Shown: positions 13,096 to 25,577, counted from the first letter of the stretch. The stretch is DNA of 64,000 nt from Petunia secreta (GCA_029990175.1 JARKIP010000011.1:9858001-9922000); one strand, 5' to 3'. A program made the numbers and translations. The notes: generated from the letters alone by a model not told the origin.

Positions 13096-13362
13096 ATGGT
13101 GTCCTGGACTGCAAGGCAAAAAAAGAAGTTCGAAGAGGCTTGGGCTATATATGACAAGGACACTCCTGATCGCTAGCATAACATCGTCAGGTGTGTAGGT
13201 GGAAAATCAGTAGAGGAAGTGAGGAGGCATTATGAGCTGTTTGTGAAGAACATCATGCAAATTGAAAATGACTAAGTACCTTTACCTAATTTCAGAAGCA
13301 CTGAAAGCAATGCCAATCAACAGAGGTGTCACAAAACTCTTCTTTCCACTAAACCAAACTAA
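13096..13362 (+). pseudogene. RADIALIS-like SANT/MYB gene, broken copy
   Basis: The frame from ATG at 13096 reads MVSWTARQKKKFEEAWAIYD, then KDTPDR, then a TAG (13174-13176), then HNIVRCVGGKSVEEVRRHYE and IMQIEND, then a TAA (13273-13275), then VPLPNF and a short tail ending at TAA 13360-13362. This matches the single SANT domain of plant RADIALIS-like (RL) proteins, small MYB-related nuclear factors. Its hallmarks are SWT, YDKDTPDRW, GGKS, EEV..HYE and VPLPN(Y/F). The first stop replaces the conserved Trp of DRW. The 89 codons match the usual length of about 80-100. With no frameshift and only two stops it looks recently dead. It starts 41 bp after a copia LTR, and no intron is apparent. Confidence 0.85.
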
Positions 13363-13940
13363 TATCTATTCATCCACATTCAATTCAATGATACATTCTG
13401 TATTATTAAGGCTAAGCATTTTGTTATATATTCCAAACATTAGTATTGCCAAAGATGTTTTTAAAAAAACACCATTAAAATATTAACTTCTAGACTTCTA
13501 GCTATGTCCCTGGAAGCCTAGAAGTATATAGCCATGTCACCTTTAAATTTCTGATACCATTTTTAGTAACTTTAAGTGAAAGGTGGTCATACTCCCTTAT
13601 ACAGAAAAAAGTTGACACCTATATGCTTAAAGTTTCAACTTTTTGTAAGTAAAAAAATTTAGAAATGTCTACACCTTTACCTACTTAAGCTTCTAATTAA
13701 ATGAAATACAATTCCTCACGTGCACAAGCCCACATCTTGATCCCCCACCACCTTACAGAACATAAATGTTTAGCAATTGTTTCTTGCGTTGATATGTGTC
13801 AGCAGATGATGCAACACATATTTTATGATCTCCTCATGTTTCTCAATGATCCTTCAACAATTCCAAGTCACTTGTCAAGAAGACATTTTCAGCAGCACTT
13901 ACACTTGAAAGAAAATACCTTCTGTGTCAGCAAGTTCTAG
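13363..13940. other. Unassigned spacer
   Basis: No gene or repeat family is recognised. A short inverted pair CTTCTAG...CTAGAAG occurs near 13488-13530. Reading frames at 13262-13486 and 13701-13940 have no recognisable domain. Confidence 0.4.
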
Positions 13941-14356
13941 CTCGGTGTTTGCATCACGATTCCCCGCCGCAACACCACCATGAGCCGCCGTTGTATTCAC
14001 CAAAACTTAGTCTACGATCACCATGAGTAAAACTTTTAAAAATAGAGGCTACAAAAAAATCTGTAAATTGAATAAAAAAATGCACGGAAAGGAAGCAAAA
14101 ACAGGCTTCGAATGCTCAGATACCATGTGAAGTTTTGTACAGCTTCATCGAATTAGTCATGAATCTCAACTTGGAAGATTAAATCTAGAGAGGGAAAGTC
14201 TACTGAGCTAAGATAGAGAGTAAGCTGTAGAGAGAGAAAGTGAAAAATATCTTGTGTATTGAAAATGAATAAAAGTTGTACAAAGATGGGATATTTATAT
14301 TTATATCCCATTAGTTACACTTTATAACTAACTAATCACACCAATTAACACTTGCC
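13941..14356 (-). mobile_element. Old copia 5' end (leader, primer site, LTR first part)
   Basis: On the minus strand an LTR (14126-14356, continuing at 19839-19915) ends ...CAAAACTTCACA. It is followed by a degenerate primer site (TGGTATCTGAGC, 14114-14125) and a leader whose translation near 13950-14000 (GGVAAGNRDANTE) resembles the gag start of the copia at 14357-19833 (GSGAAAGNGDRDTG). It is thus a relative of that element, cut at its gag start and split by the younger insertion. Confidence 0.65.
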
Positions 14357-14712
14357 TGTCAAATTTGGGACGCGATCACAGCATTATCATGTAACTAAGC
14401 TCACAGCAGCAATGTAGAGGAAGAAACAGAATCGAGTTAAGACGAGCTAAGATGAGCTAAAAGCATAGAGAGAGAAAGTGTGGAGAAAATTCTGATTCAT
14501 TGTATTGTTACAATCATTGGATCCTAATATATATACACAATGTTAGCTTCATAGTTAAGCTACCATAAGTTAGTTATAACCACCTTCTAACCACTAACTA
14601 ACTAACCATAACTAACTACTAACTATGGTTGACTGCTAACTAACTATTCTAACTGCATTTACTAACTAATGCTTCACTAACTAATGCTCACTAATCAGTA
14701 CATCATTCAATA
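14357..14712 (-). mobile_element. 3' LTR of the complete copia
   Basis: 356 bp, TGTCAAATTTGGGACGCG...TTCAATA on the plus strand. Taking the TTGCC duplication at face value, the element-strand end is TATTGAATG rather than TG. The canonical-looking TGAATG begins three bases in. Confidence 0.93.
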
Positions 14713-17700
14713 CTCCCCCTCAAGCTGGAGGGTGAGAAGACATTCTTCACTCCCAGCTTGTTCAGTAGATAGTGATGTTGTGCCTTGCCCAAACCTTTAG
14801 TCAGCAAATCAGCCAATTGCTCTTTGGTCCCAATGTGATATGTGCAGATTAATCCTTTTTGCAATTTCTCCCTTACAAAATGACAGTCGATGTCTATGTG
14901 CTTTGTCCTCTCATGGAATATTGGATTTGCAGCTATTTGTATGGCTGCCTTGCTATCACAGTACATAGCACTAGGCTGCCTAACCAGTACTCCTAGTTCC
15001 TTCATTAAACCTGTTAACCAGCAGACCTCAGCTACTGCTGAAGTCATGTTCCTATACTCAGCTTCAGCAGAGCTTCTGGACACTGTGTCTTGCTTCTTTG
15101 ACTTCCAAGAGATCAAGGAATCACCAAAGTTCACCAAATACCCTGTCACAGACCTCCTTGTCTCAGGACAAGCTGCCCAGTCTGAGTCACAGTATACATT
15201 TAGAGTGTCTGCAGCCTGTTCCTTCATCAATAACCCCAAGCCTGGTGCACCCTTCACATACCTCACAACCCTCATAGCAGCATCCATATGAGATCGCTTA
15301 GGGCTGTGCATGAATTGGCTCAACACTTGTACAGTGTAAGCTATGTCAGGTCTTGTCATAGTGAGGTACAGTAACCTCCCTATCAGCCTCTGATAGGACT
15401 CAGGCTTGTCCAGGAGTTTGTCAACCTGAGCTGAATCTGGGGTACTGAGACCTTGCTTCATTCTGTGCCTTCTTAAGGATTCATCATATGCCACTGAGGT
15501 CAACCTCTGATTGAAATCAAGAGGTGTGGAAGCAGGTTTTGCTCCCCCTAGGCCTGAATCTGAAATCAGTTCCAAGGCATACTTCCTCTGATTCATGAGT
15601 ATTCCCTCTTTGTTTCTTGCAAATTCAATACCTAGAAGAATTTCAATTCTCCCAGGTCCTTCATTTTAAACTTCTTCTGCAGACTGCACCTTGCTTCTGC
15701 TATCAACTGCTCACTTGAGCCAGTCACCAGTAGATCATCCACATATACAAGAATGATTACTATGTCTGATCCTTTCTTCAATGTGAAAAGAGAGTAGTCA
15801 AAGTGTGATTGTGTGAACCCCAGTGCATGTAGTGCCTCAGCTAGTTTTAGGTTCCACTGTCTTGAGGCCTGTTTGAGGCCATATAGGGACTTTTTCAACC
15901 TACAGACTTTATTGCAATGCTCCCCCTTGGAACCAAAACCCTGAGGAATCTGCATGTATACCTCCTCATAGAGATCTCCCTGAAGGAAAGCATTGTACAC
16001 ATCCATCTGGTAGATGTGCCAATGCTGAGAAGCAGCTACAGCAATGACTGACCTAACAGTCACCATTTTGGCAACTGGGGAGAAGGTTTCCCTGTAGTCG
16101 AGCCCCTCCTGCTGACTATAGCCTTTGGCCACCAGCCTGGCTTTGTATCTTTCAACCTCTCCAGTAGACTTGTACTTTATTTTGAACACCTATTTACACC
16201 CAATGACATGCTTACCATGAGGTAAAGTGACTAAGTCCCAAGTATGATTATCCTGTAGAGCTTGGATCTCTTGTTGCATAGCAGCAACCCACTGAGGATC
16301 CTGAGAAGCTTCATGAAAGGTCCTGGGCTCAATAGCAGCCGACTGAGCTTGCAAGCAAGTGGCATAGTCAGCTGAGATAGTGTCATAAGTACAATATGCA
16401 GAAATAGGATAGGCAAAGGTAGTGTGTGCCTTTGGAGCAGTAATGTAGTCCTGGAGCCACTTAGGAGGACCTGCAGCTCTCTTAGGCCTAGTGGTGGTGT
16501 TAGTAGAGGTGGGAGGAGCTGAATCAGGTATTGCGGGAGGCTGAGAGAGAGAGAGGCAGCATTGTCAGTGTTTGGCAAGTCATCCACTTGACCTTCAAAG
16601 AAGTCAAAGGCATCAGCTATGGCATGCTCATTATCAGGGGTCATGCTGCTCAAGTCTATATCAGGTGAGAGAACTGGTGCAGGCTCTAGACTTTGTTCAC
16701 AGATGGTAAGTGGTTCCAGTATTGGGAACACAGGATCACTGCTCACTTTCAGCTGTTTGAAGGGAAAGATGCTTTCCTGAAATATCACATCCCTGCTAGT
16801 GATGAATTTCCTAGAGTGCAAATCATATAGTCTGTAACCCTTTTGTGTAGTGGCATATCCTAAGAAAACTATAGGCAGGCCCCTGGCTGAGAACTTATTA
16901 TGATGCTGAACATCTGCTGCATAGGCCAAGCAACCAAAAACTCTTAGGTGGTCCAGAGAAGGAGCTGTTTTAAAGAAGATCTCATGAGGTGATTTGCCCC
17001 CTAAGACTGTGGATGGCAACCTATTAATAATGTGTACTGCAGTCAAAACACATTCTCCCCAAAATCTGAGAGGAATCCCTGCCTGAAATCTCAGAGCCCT
17101 TGCTACCCCCAGTATGTGTCTGTGCTTTCTCTCCACTACTCCATTCTGTTGTGGAGTATATACACAAGAACTCTGGTGTACAATGCCATTTTCAGTGAGG
17201 AGGGTGCTCATATCAGAATTAAAAAAACTCTGAACCATTATCAGTTCTGAGTATCTTAATAGTTGAGTTAAACTGAGTCTTGATCATAATCACAAAATTC
17301 TTCAAAATATAATAGGTTTCAGACTTAGCATTCATCAAAAACAACCAAGTGAGTCTAGAATAGTCATCAACTACAGTAAGGAAAAATCTGTTTCCATTGT
17401 AAGTGGGCACCCTGTATGGTCCCCATACATCAGCATGCACTAACTGAAACATGGCTTCAGATCTTGTAGTACTAATGAGGAAAAGGGCTCTACTTTGTCT
17501 TGCTAATGGACAAACAGGACAGAAAGTATCTGATTTAATGCTGACATTATGAAGACTATCAATCCTCTTCATAGCTGCTATGGGTATGTGTCCAAGCCTT
17601 TGGTGCCATACATCCTGGTTTATTGAAACATTTGCAACTACTCCATTATCAGCTGTCACATGTCTCTGCAGCTCTTCTTTATTTAGGAGATACAGACCAT

Positions 17701-19354
17701 TCTCCAACTTACCAGTCCCCAGGACCCTCCCATTGCAGGGATCCTGAAAAACACATCCAGTAAAAGTAAAAACAACTGAGCAATGCAATTGTCTGATTAA
17801 CTGTGACACAGATAATAGGTTGTACTTGAATCCTGGAACATGCAGAACACCACTTATCTGTGTGTCCTTAAAGATCTTAGCTGTACCAATGTGGGTAATA
17901 GAAGAGCCTTCTCCATTTGGTAATTGAACTGTGCCCCTACTTTCTAATGGATATACATTGTACAACAACTCAAGTTTGGAGGCCATGTGATTGGAGGCCC
18001 CTGTGTCCACGATCCAGGTGTTGTGTTCCATTCTAGACAAAAGAGAGACAAGGATACCTGATGCAGCAGTGTGAGAAGTTGGTACATTGTCCATGTCCTT
18101 CCCTGGGCTTATCAGCTTCATGATTTGCTGGTACTGTTCTGGTGTAAAGCTGGGAGCTCCAACAGGTCCATGTGTAATGTAGGAAGGTGAACCTTGAGGA
18201 GGATGCACAGAAGATTGACCATAATGCATGTTCCCATGTGGGTACTGAGGTGGCAGCTGCATCTGCATAGGAGAGATTGTCCCACCTTCTGTGACATAGT
18301 TAGCCTGAGGCATGTTGTTGTAGCCTGAAGTAGGGTGTTGATATGATCCACCAGATCCAAAACCAGTCTTCTTTTGGTATGCTTTGAGTTTGTTACAATA
18401 ACCCCTTGTGTGCCCCTTCTTTTGACAGAAGTCACAGTAATATTGATTCTTACCCTTATAGGAAGAACTTCCTCTATTATTTGTAGATTCACCAGAGACT
18501 TTGTCAGTAGGGTAACCACTCCTGTTCCCATAAGAATCACTCAATCTATATGCTGATGAGTCTGGTTTATTTCCAAGTAAAGCAGCATGTTCAGTTACTT
18601 CCAAAACTTGCATTGCATTAGTCATACTCCTTTGGCTCTCTTCTTGCACAATCAAGGCATATGACTGGTTCACAGTGAGTACTGGCTGCATCATAAGGAT
18701 CTGACTTCTAGCTCTAGAGTAAGAATCATTCAATCCCATAAGGAATTGAAATAAGCGTTGTTGAGAGACATGATCCACAAAGGAGTTGGATCTTTCACAG
18801 TCACAGGTAGAAGGAGGCACTAAGGCATCATATTCATCCCACAGATCACTCAACCTGGAGAAATAGTGTGAAACCTGTGCTGTGCCCTGTGTTATGAGAT
18901 TGATCTCTCGATGCAGTTGAAAAGTTCTAGCAATGTTTATCTTGTCAAATTTCTCTCTGAGATTATCCCACACCTTGCGTGCATTAGATGCATACACTAT
19001 TCCAGTTAGCAATTCTTTAGATACTACATTCATAATCCATGATAGAACTATAGCATTACACTTCTCCCATTGCATAGCTAGGGTTCCCTCGTAGTGTTCC
19101 TTAAGGCAGGATCCATCTATGAACCCTATTTTACTACGGCCTAATAGTGCAATCTTAACCGAACGACTCCACAATGCATAGTTATCAGTACCTGTCAATT
19201 GAATCCCCACTAGTGCAACACCTGAGGTATCAGCTGGAGACAGATACAATGGATGATTGTGATCAATAACTCCAGTGTCACGATCTCCATTTCCTGCTGC
19301 AGCACCACTGCCAGCACCTACATTGTTAGTCTGAGTTGCATCCATAACTGCCAT
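14703..19354 (-). pseudogene. Gag-pol polyprotein of the complete copia (four lesions)
   Basis: Starts MAVMDATQTNN at 19354. Gag (UBN2-like, DHNHPLYLSPAD) is followed by a CCHC knuckle (CDFCQKKGHTRGYC, near 18400), protease (WIVDTGASNHM, near 18000), GAG-pre-integrase (WHQRLGH), integrase (HADVWGPY, RTDNGSEF, TPQQNGVVERKHRH), reverse transcriptase (YVDDLLVTG near 15740) and RNase H (YCDSDWAACPETRRS, SRSSAEAEYRN, HERTKHIDID). All catalytic motifs survive. Lesions: a one-base gain in an A7/T7 run at 17221-17227; a frameshift in the GA run near 16542-16555; Trp to TAG at 16190-16192 (GCK*VFK); a one-base loss near 15633-15640 after ELKFF. The stop codon lies a few bases inside the 3' LTR. Confidence 0.95.
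14713..14724 (-). other. Polypurine tract of the complete copia
   Basis: CTTGAGGGGGAG on the element strand, directly abutting the 3' LTR. Confidence 0.85.
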
Positions 19355-19465
19355 CAGTGCAATTTTCCAGAAAAAGGGAAAATTAGGACAATTTCAGAAG
19401 AAGATGAACTGTGATTCGAATCCAAAAAAGGTCGCGGAAGCTGTTGTAGAATCAGGCTTCGATTA

Positions 19466-19477
19466 GCTCTGATACCA
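19466..19477 (-). other. Primer-binding site of the complete copia
   Basis: TGGTATCAGAGC on the element strand, an exact match to the common plant copia initiator-Met-tRNA site, directly abutting the 5' LTR. Confidence 0.9.
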
Positions 19478-19833
19478 TGTCAAATTTTGGACGCGATCAC
19501 AGCATTATCATGTAACTAAGCTCACAGCAGCAATGTAGAGGAAGAAACAGAATCGAGCTAAGACGAGCTAAGATGAGCTAAGAGCATAGAGAGAGAAAGT
19601 GTGGAGAAAATTCTGATTCATTGTATTGTTACAATCATTGGATCCTAATATATATACATAATGTTAGCTTCATAGTTAAGCTACCACAAGTTAGTTATAA
19701 CCACCTTCTAACCACTAACTAACTAACCATAACTAACTACTAACTATGGTTGACTGCTAACTAACTATTCTAACTGCATTTACTAACTAATGCTTCACTA
19801 ACTAATGCTCACTAATCAGTACATCATTCAATA
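19478..19833 (-). mobile_element. 5' LTR of the complete copia
   Basis: 356 bp, same length as the LTR at 14357-14712 with about five substitutions. TATATATACA near 19649 is a candidate TATA region. Confidence 0.93.
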
Positions 19834-19838
19834 TTGCC

Positions 19839-19915
19839 ACCTATAATAAGTTAGTTATACTACTAACCACCTCTAATTACCACTCCTAACTATCCCTTTA
19901 GGCCTTTACTCAATA
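19839..19915 (-). mobile_element. Remainder of the old copia LTR
   Basis: This sequence (ACCTATAATAAGTTAGTTAT... to CTCAATA) resumes the LTR interrupted at 14356. Together the two parts make an LTR of about 310 bp ending CAATA, as in the inserted relative. The outer end is inferred from that similarity only. Confidence 0.55.
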
Positions 19916-21286
19916 GATACCCCATAAGAGACCGAGGTTACCTCATAGGTGCTTCATGAAGATCTTTCACGAATAACAAAAATAAAATGCAATACTACAA
20001 TTTTTTCTCAAAGTAGTGACATAGTTCAAAAGCAATATCATGAATATCTAACCATGATGATCCAGAAAATATGTCACTCGAAATAGATAATAAGCAGTTT
20101 CATATCAAACTTACCCGAAAATACTAAATATTGGGACCCTAAGGAATAACATTAATCCGTTCACTGAAATAATCGAAGATGTTGCTTGTAGATTGATTAC
20201 ACAGTTTTCCATATTCAAATCACTCAAAAGATTAACATTAGCTTCATAAGGTTAACATTAACAGATATTTCTTGTAGATTGGTACTATTCGAGATTAACA
20301 TTAACTTCACAAGCGTCGGGTTGGTGGGGATGTGGAATATAAATACCTTTTCAAGAATTGGCCATGACTTGATCCAGAGGAATGTGAAATATTTTGGCCT
20401 TGAGCAGCCTATGCACTACTTTCATGAAGAAACCTGATCTCTTTCAGAAGATTAAGCTTAAGAGAAAGAAACTGATAACAATCTCATTCTTCGACAAGAC
20501 AAGCTGAAAAGCAAATTGCTTCTGAATGTGATAAAGTATAAACATCCCATTTTTGAGTGACAAGTGCACCAAGGGGCTTGGAAATGCAACATAATTAATC
20601 ACTGGGACTTGGATTTGGCAAGGGAATCTTTTTAGACTTCAGTTTAAATGAATGGCAAAATAAATTCCAGTATTCTATTGAGGAATGTGAAATTGGCCTT
20701 TGGCTTAGGTCTCATATACGAGCAAGCGTTTGCTGATCGGTACCTTGATCATGCATGATGTCATGCTAAAATATACTACAGGACTATTTGAACAAATAGT
20801 AAAAACGCATTTAGGGGAAAAGACCATAAGCCAAAACTTTATAGCTAACATTGATACATATTTTTACTTGTACTACCTTGTTAATGAGCCTTAATGAACG
20901 TCACTATGTACTTGGCGGTATTCAGATCAAAGAGCTATAACAAATAGCCTAACTAAACTGGTTGGTGAAAGCACTAGTAGAAATAGAGAACAATTTCATA
21001 AATTTTATTACCATTTTAAGAATGATGCAGAACTTTAAAGTTTCCACTTTTTCACCATCTCCAAATACTTGCCAATCTTGGTGGCTAAATTCAATAGTGA
21101 AGAATCTAGCAAAGAAAGAATTTCACGGGAATGCAACAAAGAAAGCTGCAGACCAACATAAGCCTGGTTCCAACAGAAGTTTGGAAGTGACAGCTGCTTT
21201 ACTGATTTGCATCTCATTAGACAATTAAAGAGAAAGAAAATACGATAATATAAAAGCTTATTTAAGAATGTCCAGAGGTCAAGTAA
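19916..21286. other. Unassigned spacer of about 1.4 kb
   Basis: I recognise no gene, LTR or repeat. The longest frame (20962-21228) has no identifiable domain. The composition is AT-rich and irregular, consistent with old decayed DNA. Confidence 0.4.
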
Positions 21287-22606
21287 TGATGTTTGACATT
21301 TTATGCCTATATTTCCTTACGTTTGGATATTTTATTCGCACGTTTTCTAGTTGATGAATGTGATTTTGCACTGATTTTGTGTCGTATGATTGTAGGTTGT
21401 TATGAAGTGCAATTGGAGCTTTAAAGAGCATGATCGAGCAAGAAAAATTGGATTTTAATTTAGGATTGGATCGAACATACGAAGGCACAACGCGACGCGA
21501 GCTGCAGACGGGGAAAACAGGAAATTGGATTGGCGCCACAGGTGGCGCGCCGCGCCAGGCACCGCGCCCAGCTTCTGGCTCGCCGCGGGGCCACAGCGTG
21601 CGAGTTTCGACGTAATCTGCCTAGGGTGGCGCATTCGGGGGCGCGGGGCGCCAGCTACAGCGCCCCTAGAGCGTTTTTGGACTTCCTATTTTGTCTAGAC
21701 TTAGGTGTAACTTATTACCAGGCCTTTGTAAACCCTATAAATACTCTTTTACTTAGTTTTTTATAAGAGTTAAGCTTTGGAGCAAATTGGAGAGCTCATA
21801 ACATCTTGAACAAGGGTTTTTCTTCCTTTCATTAATCTATTACATCATTATTTCATTATTTCATCGAATCCTGTGTTGTTATTATGAGTATGCGTGGCTA
21901 AATCTTACGTTCTAGGGTTAGAGTATTTCATGAAAGTTGATGTTTGAAGATTGAATTCCATCTATTGAATCCCATAACGGATTGCTTATTATTTCTTGAT
22001 TTCACTTGTATAATTGTCAGGGCCCGATTATTACGCATTATCTATGCTTTTTAGATTGAACTCGAAAGAGGGAATTTATGAACGCAATAAGAAAGAGTAG
22101 GGCTAAATTGTGAACCCGGGCATCGGGAAACCAATTTGTGAGTAGGATCGACATATACTTGCTCGCCTAGCTTAACTAATTACAGAATTCGTTAATGCGT
22201 GCACGTGATTCAACCCATAGACATATAGGGATTGGAGTAGCCTGCATAGACCGTGAAGAATCGAAAGGTTTTCACGGGTACATTTAATCTGTTAGTTAGT
22301 AATCCGGCATTTGAGAAGTGGAATCAATTGGAAAACTCAACTGGATTGTTCGTAACTCTGACCTTGGACCGTCTCCTTATTACTGATAACAACGAAGTTT
22401 TGCTCCATTGTTTGAATTCACTTCTACCATTTAATTTACTGTTCTTTAGTTAATAATACTCTCACTATTTGAAAAGATCCCTGAGTAATTGTTAAGAAAT
22501 TGTTTGTTAGGAGTCCAGTCTGAATAGTCCTCGTGGGAACGATACTTGACTTATCACTTTATTACTTGTCGACCACGTATACTTGCGTGTGTGTTTGGGA
22601 GCAACA
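21287..22606 (+). mobile_element. Probable solo LTR (gypsy-like or LARD type)
   Basis: The 1,320-bp stretch starts TGATGTTTGACATTTTATGC and ends TTGGGAGCAACA. Flanks AGTAA and AATAA match at 4 of 5 bases, like an aged target duplication. A promoter-like TATAAATA lies near 21738. The 3' part (GTGGGAACGATACTTGAC...TCGACCACGTATACTTGC) looks like the end of LTRs of large non-coding plant retroelements. A GC-rich island at about 21530-21670 stands out from the AT-rich surroundings. No coding region is seen. Confidence 0.5.
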
Positions 22607-24918
22607 AATAACTAGTGAGAATGGGGTTCAGGAACTTCTCAAGTCTTTTCTGGCAGAAAAGGGCCTCACCTTTTTTCCCCCATTTTTTTAAGCTGATTAG
22701 GACTAATCAGGGACTGAATTAATATTTTTAAAACCTGTGGGCCGTTCTTAAAACATACAAATTAATCATTTCAAACATCAGGAACAACATAACCTCCCCC
22801 CGCGTGGCTCTCTCTACTCTCTTCATCTTCCATCACTTCACTTCATCTTCTCTTGCACGAAATCTTAACCAAATAAATCTCAACTTCTCTGTGGTTTTTC
22901 AAGGAATCCGACCAGCAATACAACAAAGTATTAAATATAAAAGGTAAAAAATATTATGATCATTTAAACTGTAGTGTAAATCTTGAACCTAGGTTTTTTT
23001 TGTTAATTTTTTCGTCGACGATGATTAATGCTACTTTGGGTGTTTGTTTTTGTACAAAAGGTGTAATATTGTGTTGAAATTGAATGGCATTATGTGTTTT
23101 AATGGGTAAAGTAGTTCCAAACTACAAAGGGGATTTCAACTTAAACTTTTAGGCTTTTTACATTTGTTGGTTAAATTGTGACGATTTCTGGGTTTTCTGT
23201 GAACCAACGCTGCTTTATTTAGTTGTAAATAGATGTTATTGCTATTATGTGTCTTGATATTCTGAACACCATAGTAGCTTCACAACAGTTCATATGAGGT
23301 TCTAAACATCTCATTGGATGTTCATGATTTTCTGTAACTAAATTTTGTATCCCCTTGTTTTGCTTTGCAGAAAAATAGTAAATTTAAAACCGAGAAATTT
23401 AACATTGAAAGAAGAAGATGAGCAGAAGAAAAAGCCTACAAAGACTCCTAAGAAGGAAATTTCTAAAAGAAAGGGCCCTTCACCGAAGAAGAAGCCTGAG
23501 AAGCCTACTACTTCAGATTCGGACCGTACTCCTATAGATTTAGAACCTACTCCTAAATGCCAAGGAAAAACTAGAACAACTAAAAGAAAATTGGTTGTGG
23601 AGAGTGACGACAGCCAAGGAAAAATAGTAGGTCCATAAAACAAAGGTGATAAACAAGAGGAAAGCCAAAGTCCAGCACGAAGTTATGATTCAAGTAAAGG
23701 TAGGGAGGATTTGGAAAGGGCTACAGATGAGGGTGAAAGAAGGGTGTATTCAGATACGTCGGTATTGATGAACTGTTAAAAAGTGATTTTTGAGGACTGG
23801 AGAGGAAGATGGTGATCGTGAAAATGAAGAGGAAAATGGTGGTAAAAAAAATTGAAGAAGCTGATGATTTAAGTTGAGAAAAAGGAGAGGAAGTAGAAGG
23901 GGAAGCAGATAAGTCAGGGGAGAGTCCAAGAAGCAGTAAAACAAGTAGAAGAGAGGCGGAGGGTGTAATTTTAAAAGCAACTTTCTGAAGGATCGTGTAA
24001 AAAGAGTTAAAATAGATGGCCAAGCTGTAATTAATGCAGGGGAAATGTTGAAGAGGAAGCAGGTGAAGAGAAGGAAACTGAAGGAACATCTGGATTGAAA
24101 CTGGAGGAAGACCAGGTGATAGTTGAATTGAAACTCGTGATTGTACGGAACAACTATCTTGATGTTCTACACGACCTGTTAATGTTCCCAACATCAGCAT
24201 GAAGGCTGGTAGCTGTCGTTCTGAACACATTACGTGATGTTCCAAATAATTGTTGTGATCGTTCAGAACCTCATCATACCATGTTCCGAACATTTAAGTT
24301 TTTCCTTTAATGTCATTTACTATCATTACGATTCATTTTATTAATTTTATGCTAAAATTATGTGCAGTATGAAAACATTAGTCATGCTATTTTTAAGAGA
24401 AACGTTGATTTTCTGTACGACACATTTCTGACCAACAATGAACCTTTTAATGGGAAGATTACTGTTCGATCGTCGTTGGCTAGGGGTATGATATAGTTCA
24501 AAGAGGTTTTGAAAAAATTGCAAGTGAGAAAGGGATTTGCCCATAGTTGTTTCGGTCCTTTCTTACAATTACCGGAATTTCCACTGTTTGGCACCAAGTT
24601 GGTGCATAACCTTCTCATGCGAAGGATTCTTTGCAAGAAGCAGAGAGAGGTTTGGATATCCTTCAATGGATTGCCAACACGTTTTAGCCTATCCGAGTTT
24701 GCACTAATGACAGGGCTAAACTGTGGTGCCTATCTAGATAAACAGTACATGGAAGAAATGAAAGAAAAAGGGAAGCAATTGTGGAAGTTTGTTGTTGATT
24801 ATTTCAAAGAGAAGAAGAGGAAGCAGAAGGAGAAAGAGAAAAAGCAAAAGGAGGAGAAGGAGAAGAAGGAAAAGGAGGAGAAGGAAAAGGAGAAGGGGAG
24901 GGGGAAGCGGAAGGGCAT

Positions 24919-24932
24919 GGGGGGGGGGGGGG
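24919..24932 (+). repeat. G14 homopolymer in the DUF1985 exon
   Basis: Fourteen consecutive G within the Lys/Glu-rich coding insert. The frame continues downstream, but length change here would shift the reading of the second DUF1985 half. Confidence 0.9.
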
Positions 24933-25577
24933 AGAAGAAGGTGGAGGAGTCACCTGCACCCTCACACTCTCACTCATGACTCTCACACTCATCCTCACCC
25001 TCACCCTCACCTTCACCCACCAAGAGGAAGTTTAATAAGCCCAAAAAACAAAAGCAGCCGAAGAAAAAGCAAGTTGTGTAGTCTGGTGACTTGCTTGACT
25101 TGGTATGTTTTGGAATAGTATCCAAGAAGTGGTATTTAAATCTGTGCGTGGCTTGGTTTTTTCATTCTATTCTTTTTGTAAGGGATTCCAAATATGGAAT
25201 AGAGGAATGGGTCGTGCGCTTGGCCACCGATCTTGAGGCATTCCAGCGTTATCCTTGGGGTAGGATGAGTTTTGAATTAACAATGGAATATCTGATAAAG
25301 TCAATAGAACCTCGTGCAGAAGGAAGCCAGAATTACAATCTTTGGGGCTTTCCATGGGCATTCATGGCCTGGGCTCATGAAGCTATACCTGTCTTGAGGC
25401 CAAAGGATTTGCCAAAAGAAAAAACAATCCCAAGGATCATAAACATGCTTACTGAAATTTGTGAAAGAGATACGGATAGGTTGTTTGAGCAACATGATGT
25501 TCCTGTAAGTATTCCATTTTCCATATATGTTATGTAATGTTTGGAACAACTTTGTGTTTGTTGAGATATTTCCAATT

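Larger units (their letters stand above)
14357..19833 (-). mobile_element. Nearly complete Ty1/copia element with two LTRs
   Basis: A 5,477-bp element flanked by the 5-bp duplication TTGCC (14352-14356 and 19834-19838). The two 356-bp LTRs differ at about five positions by eye (about 1.4 %), which suggests an insertion on the order of a million years old or less. It lies inside the LTR of an older copia. Primer site, polypurine tract, gag, protease, integrase, RT and RNase H are all present, but pol has four lesions. Confidence 0.95.

Noticed and set aside
20962..21228. 88-residue frame in the unassigned spacer
   Set aside because: No recognisable domain, no promoter or splice context, and overlapped by a frame on the other strand.
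23721..24293. Minus-strand 190-residue frame opposite the Ulp1 gene
   Set aside because: Low-complexity Leu/Ser/Phe-rich reading of decayed Lys/Glu-rich exon and intron sequence; no domain.
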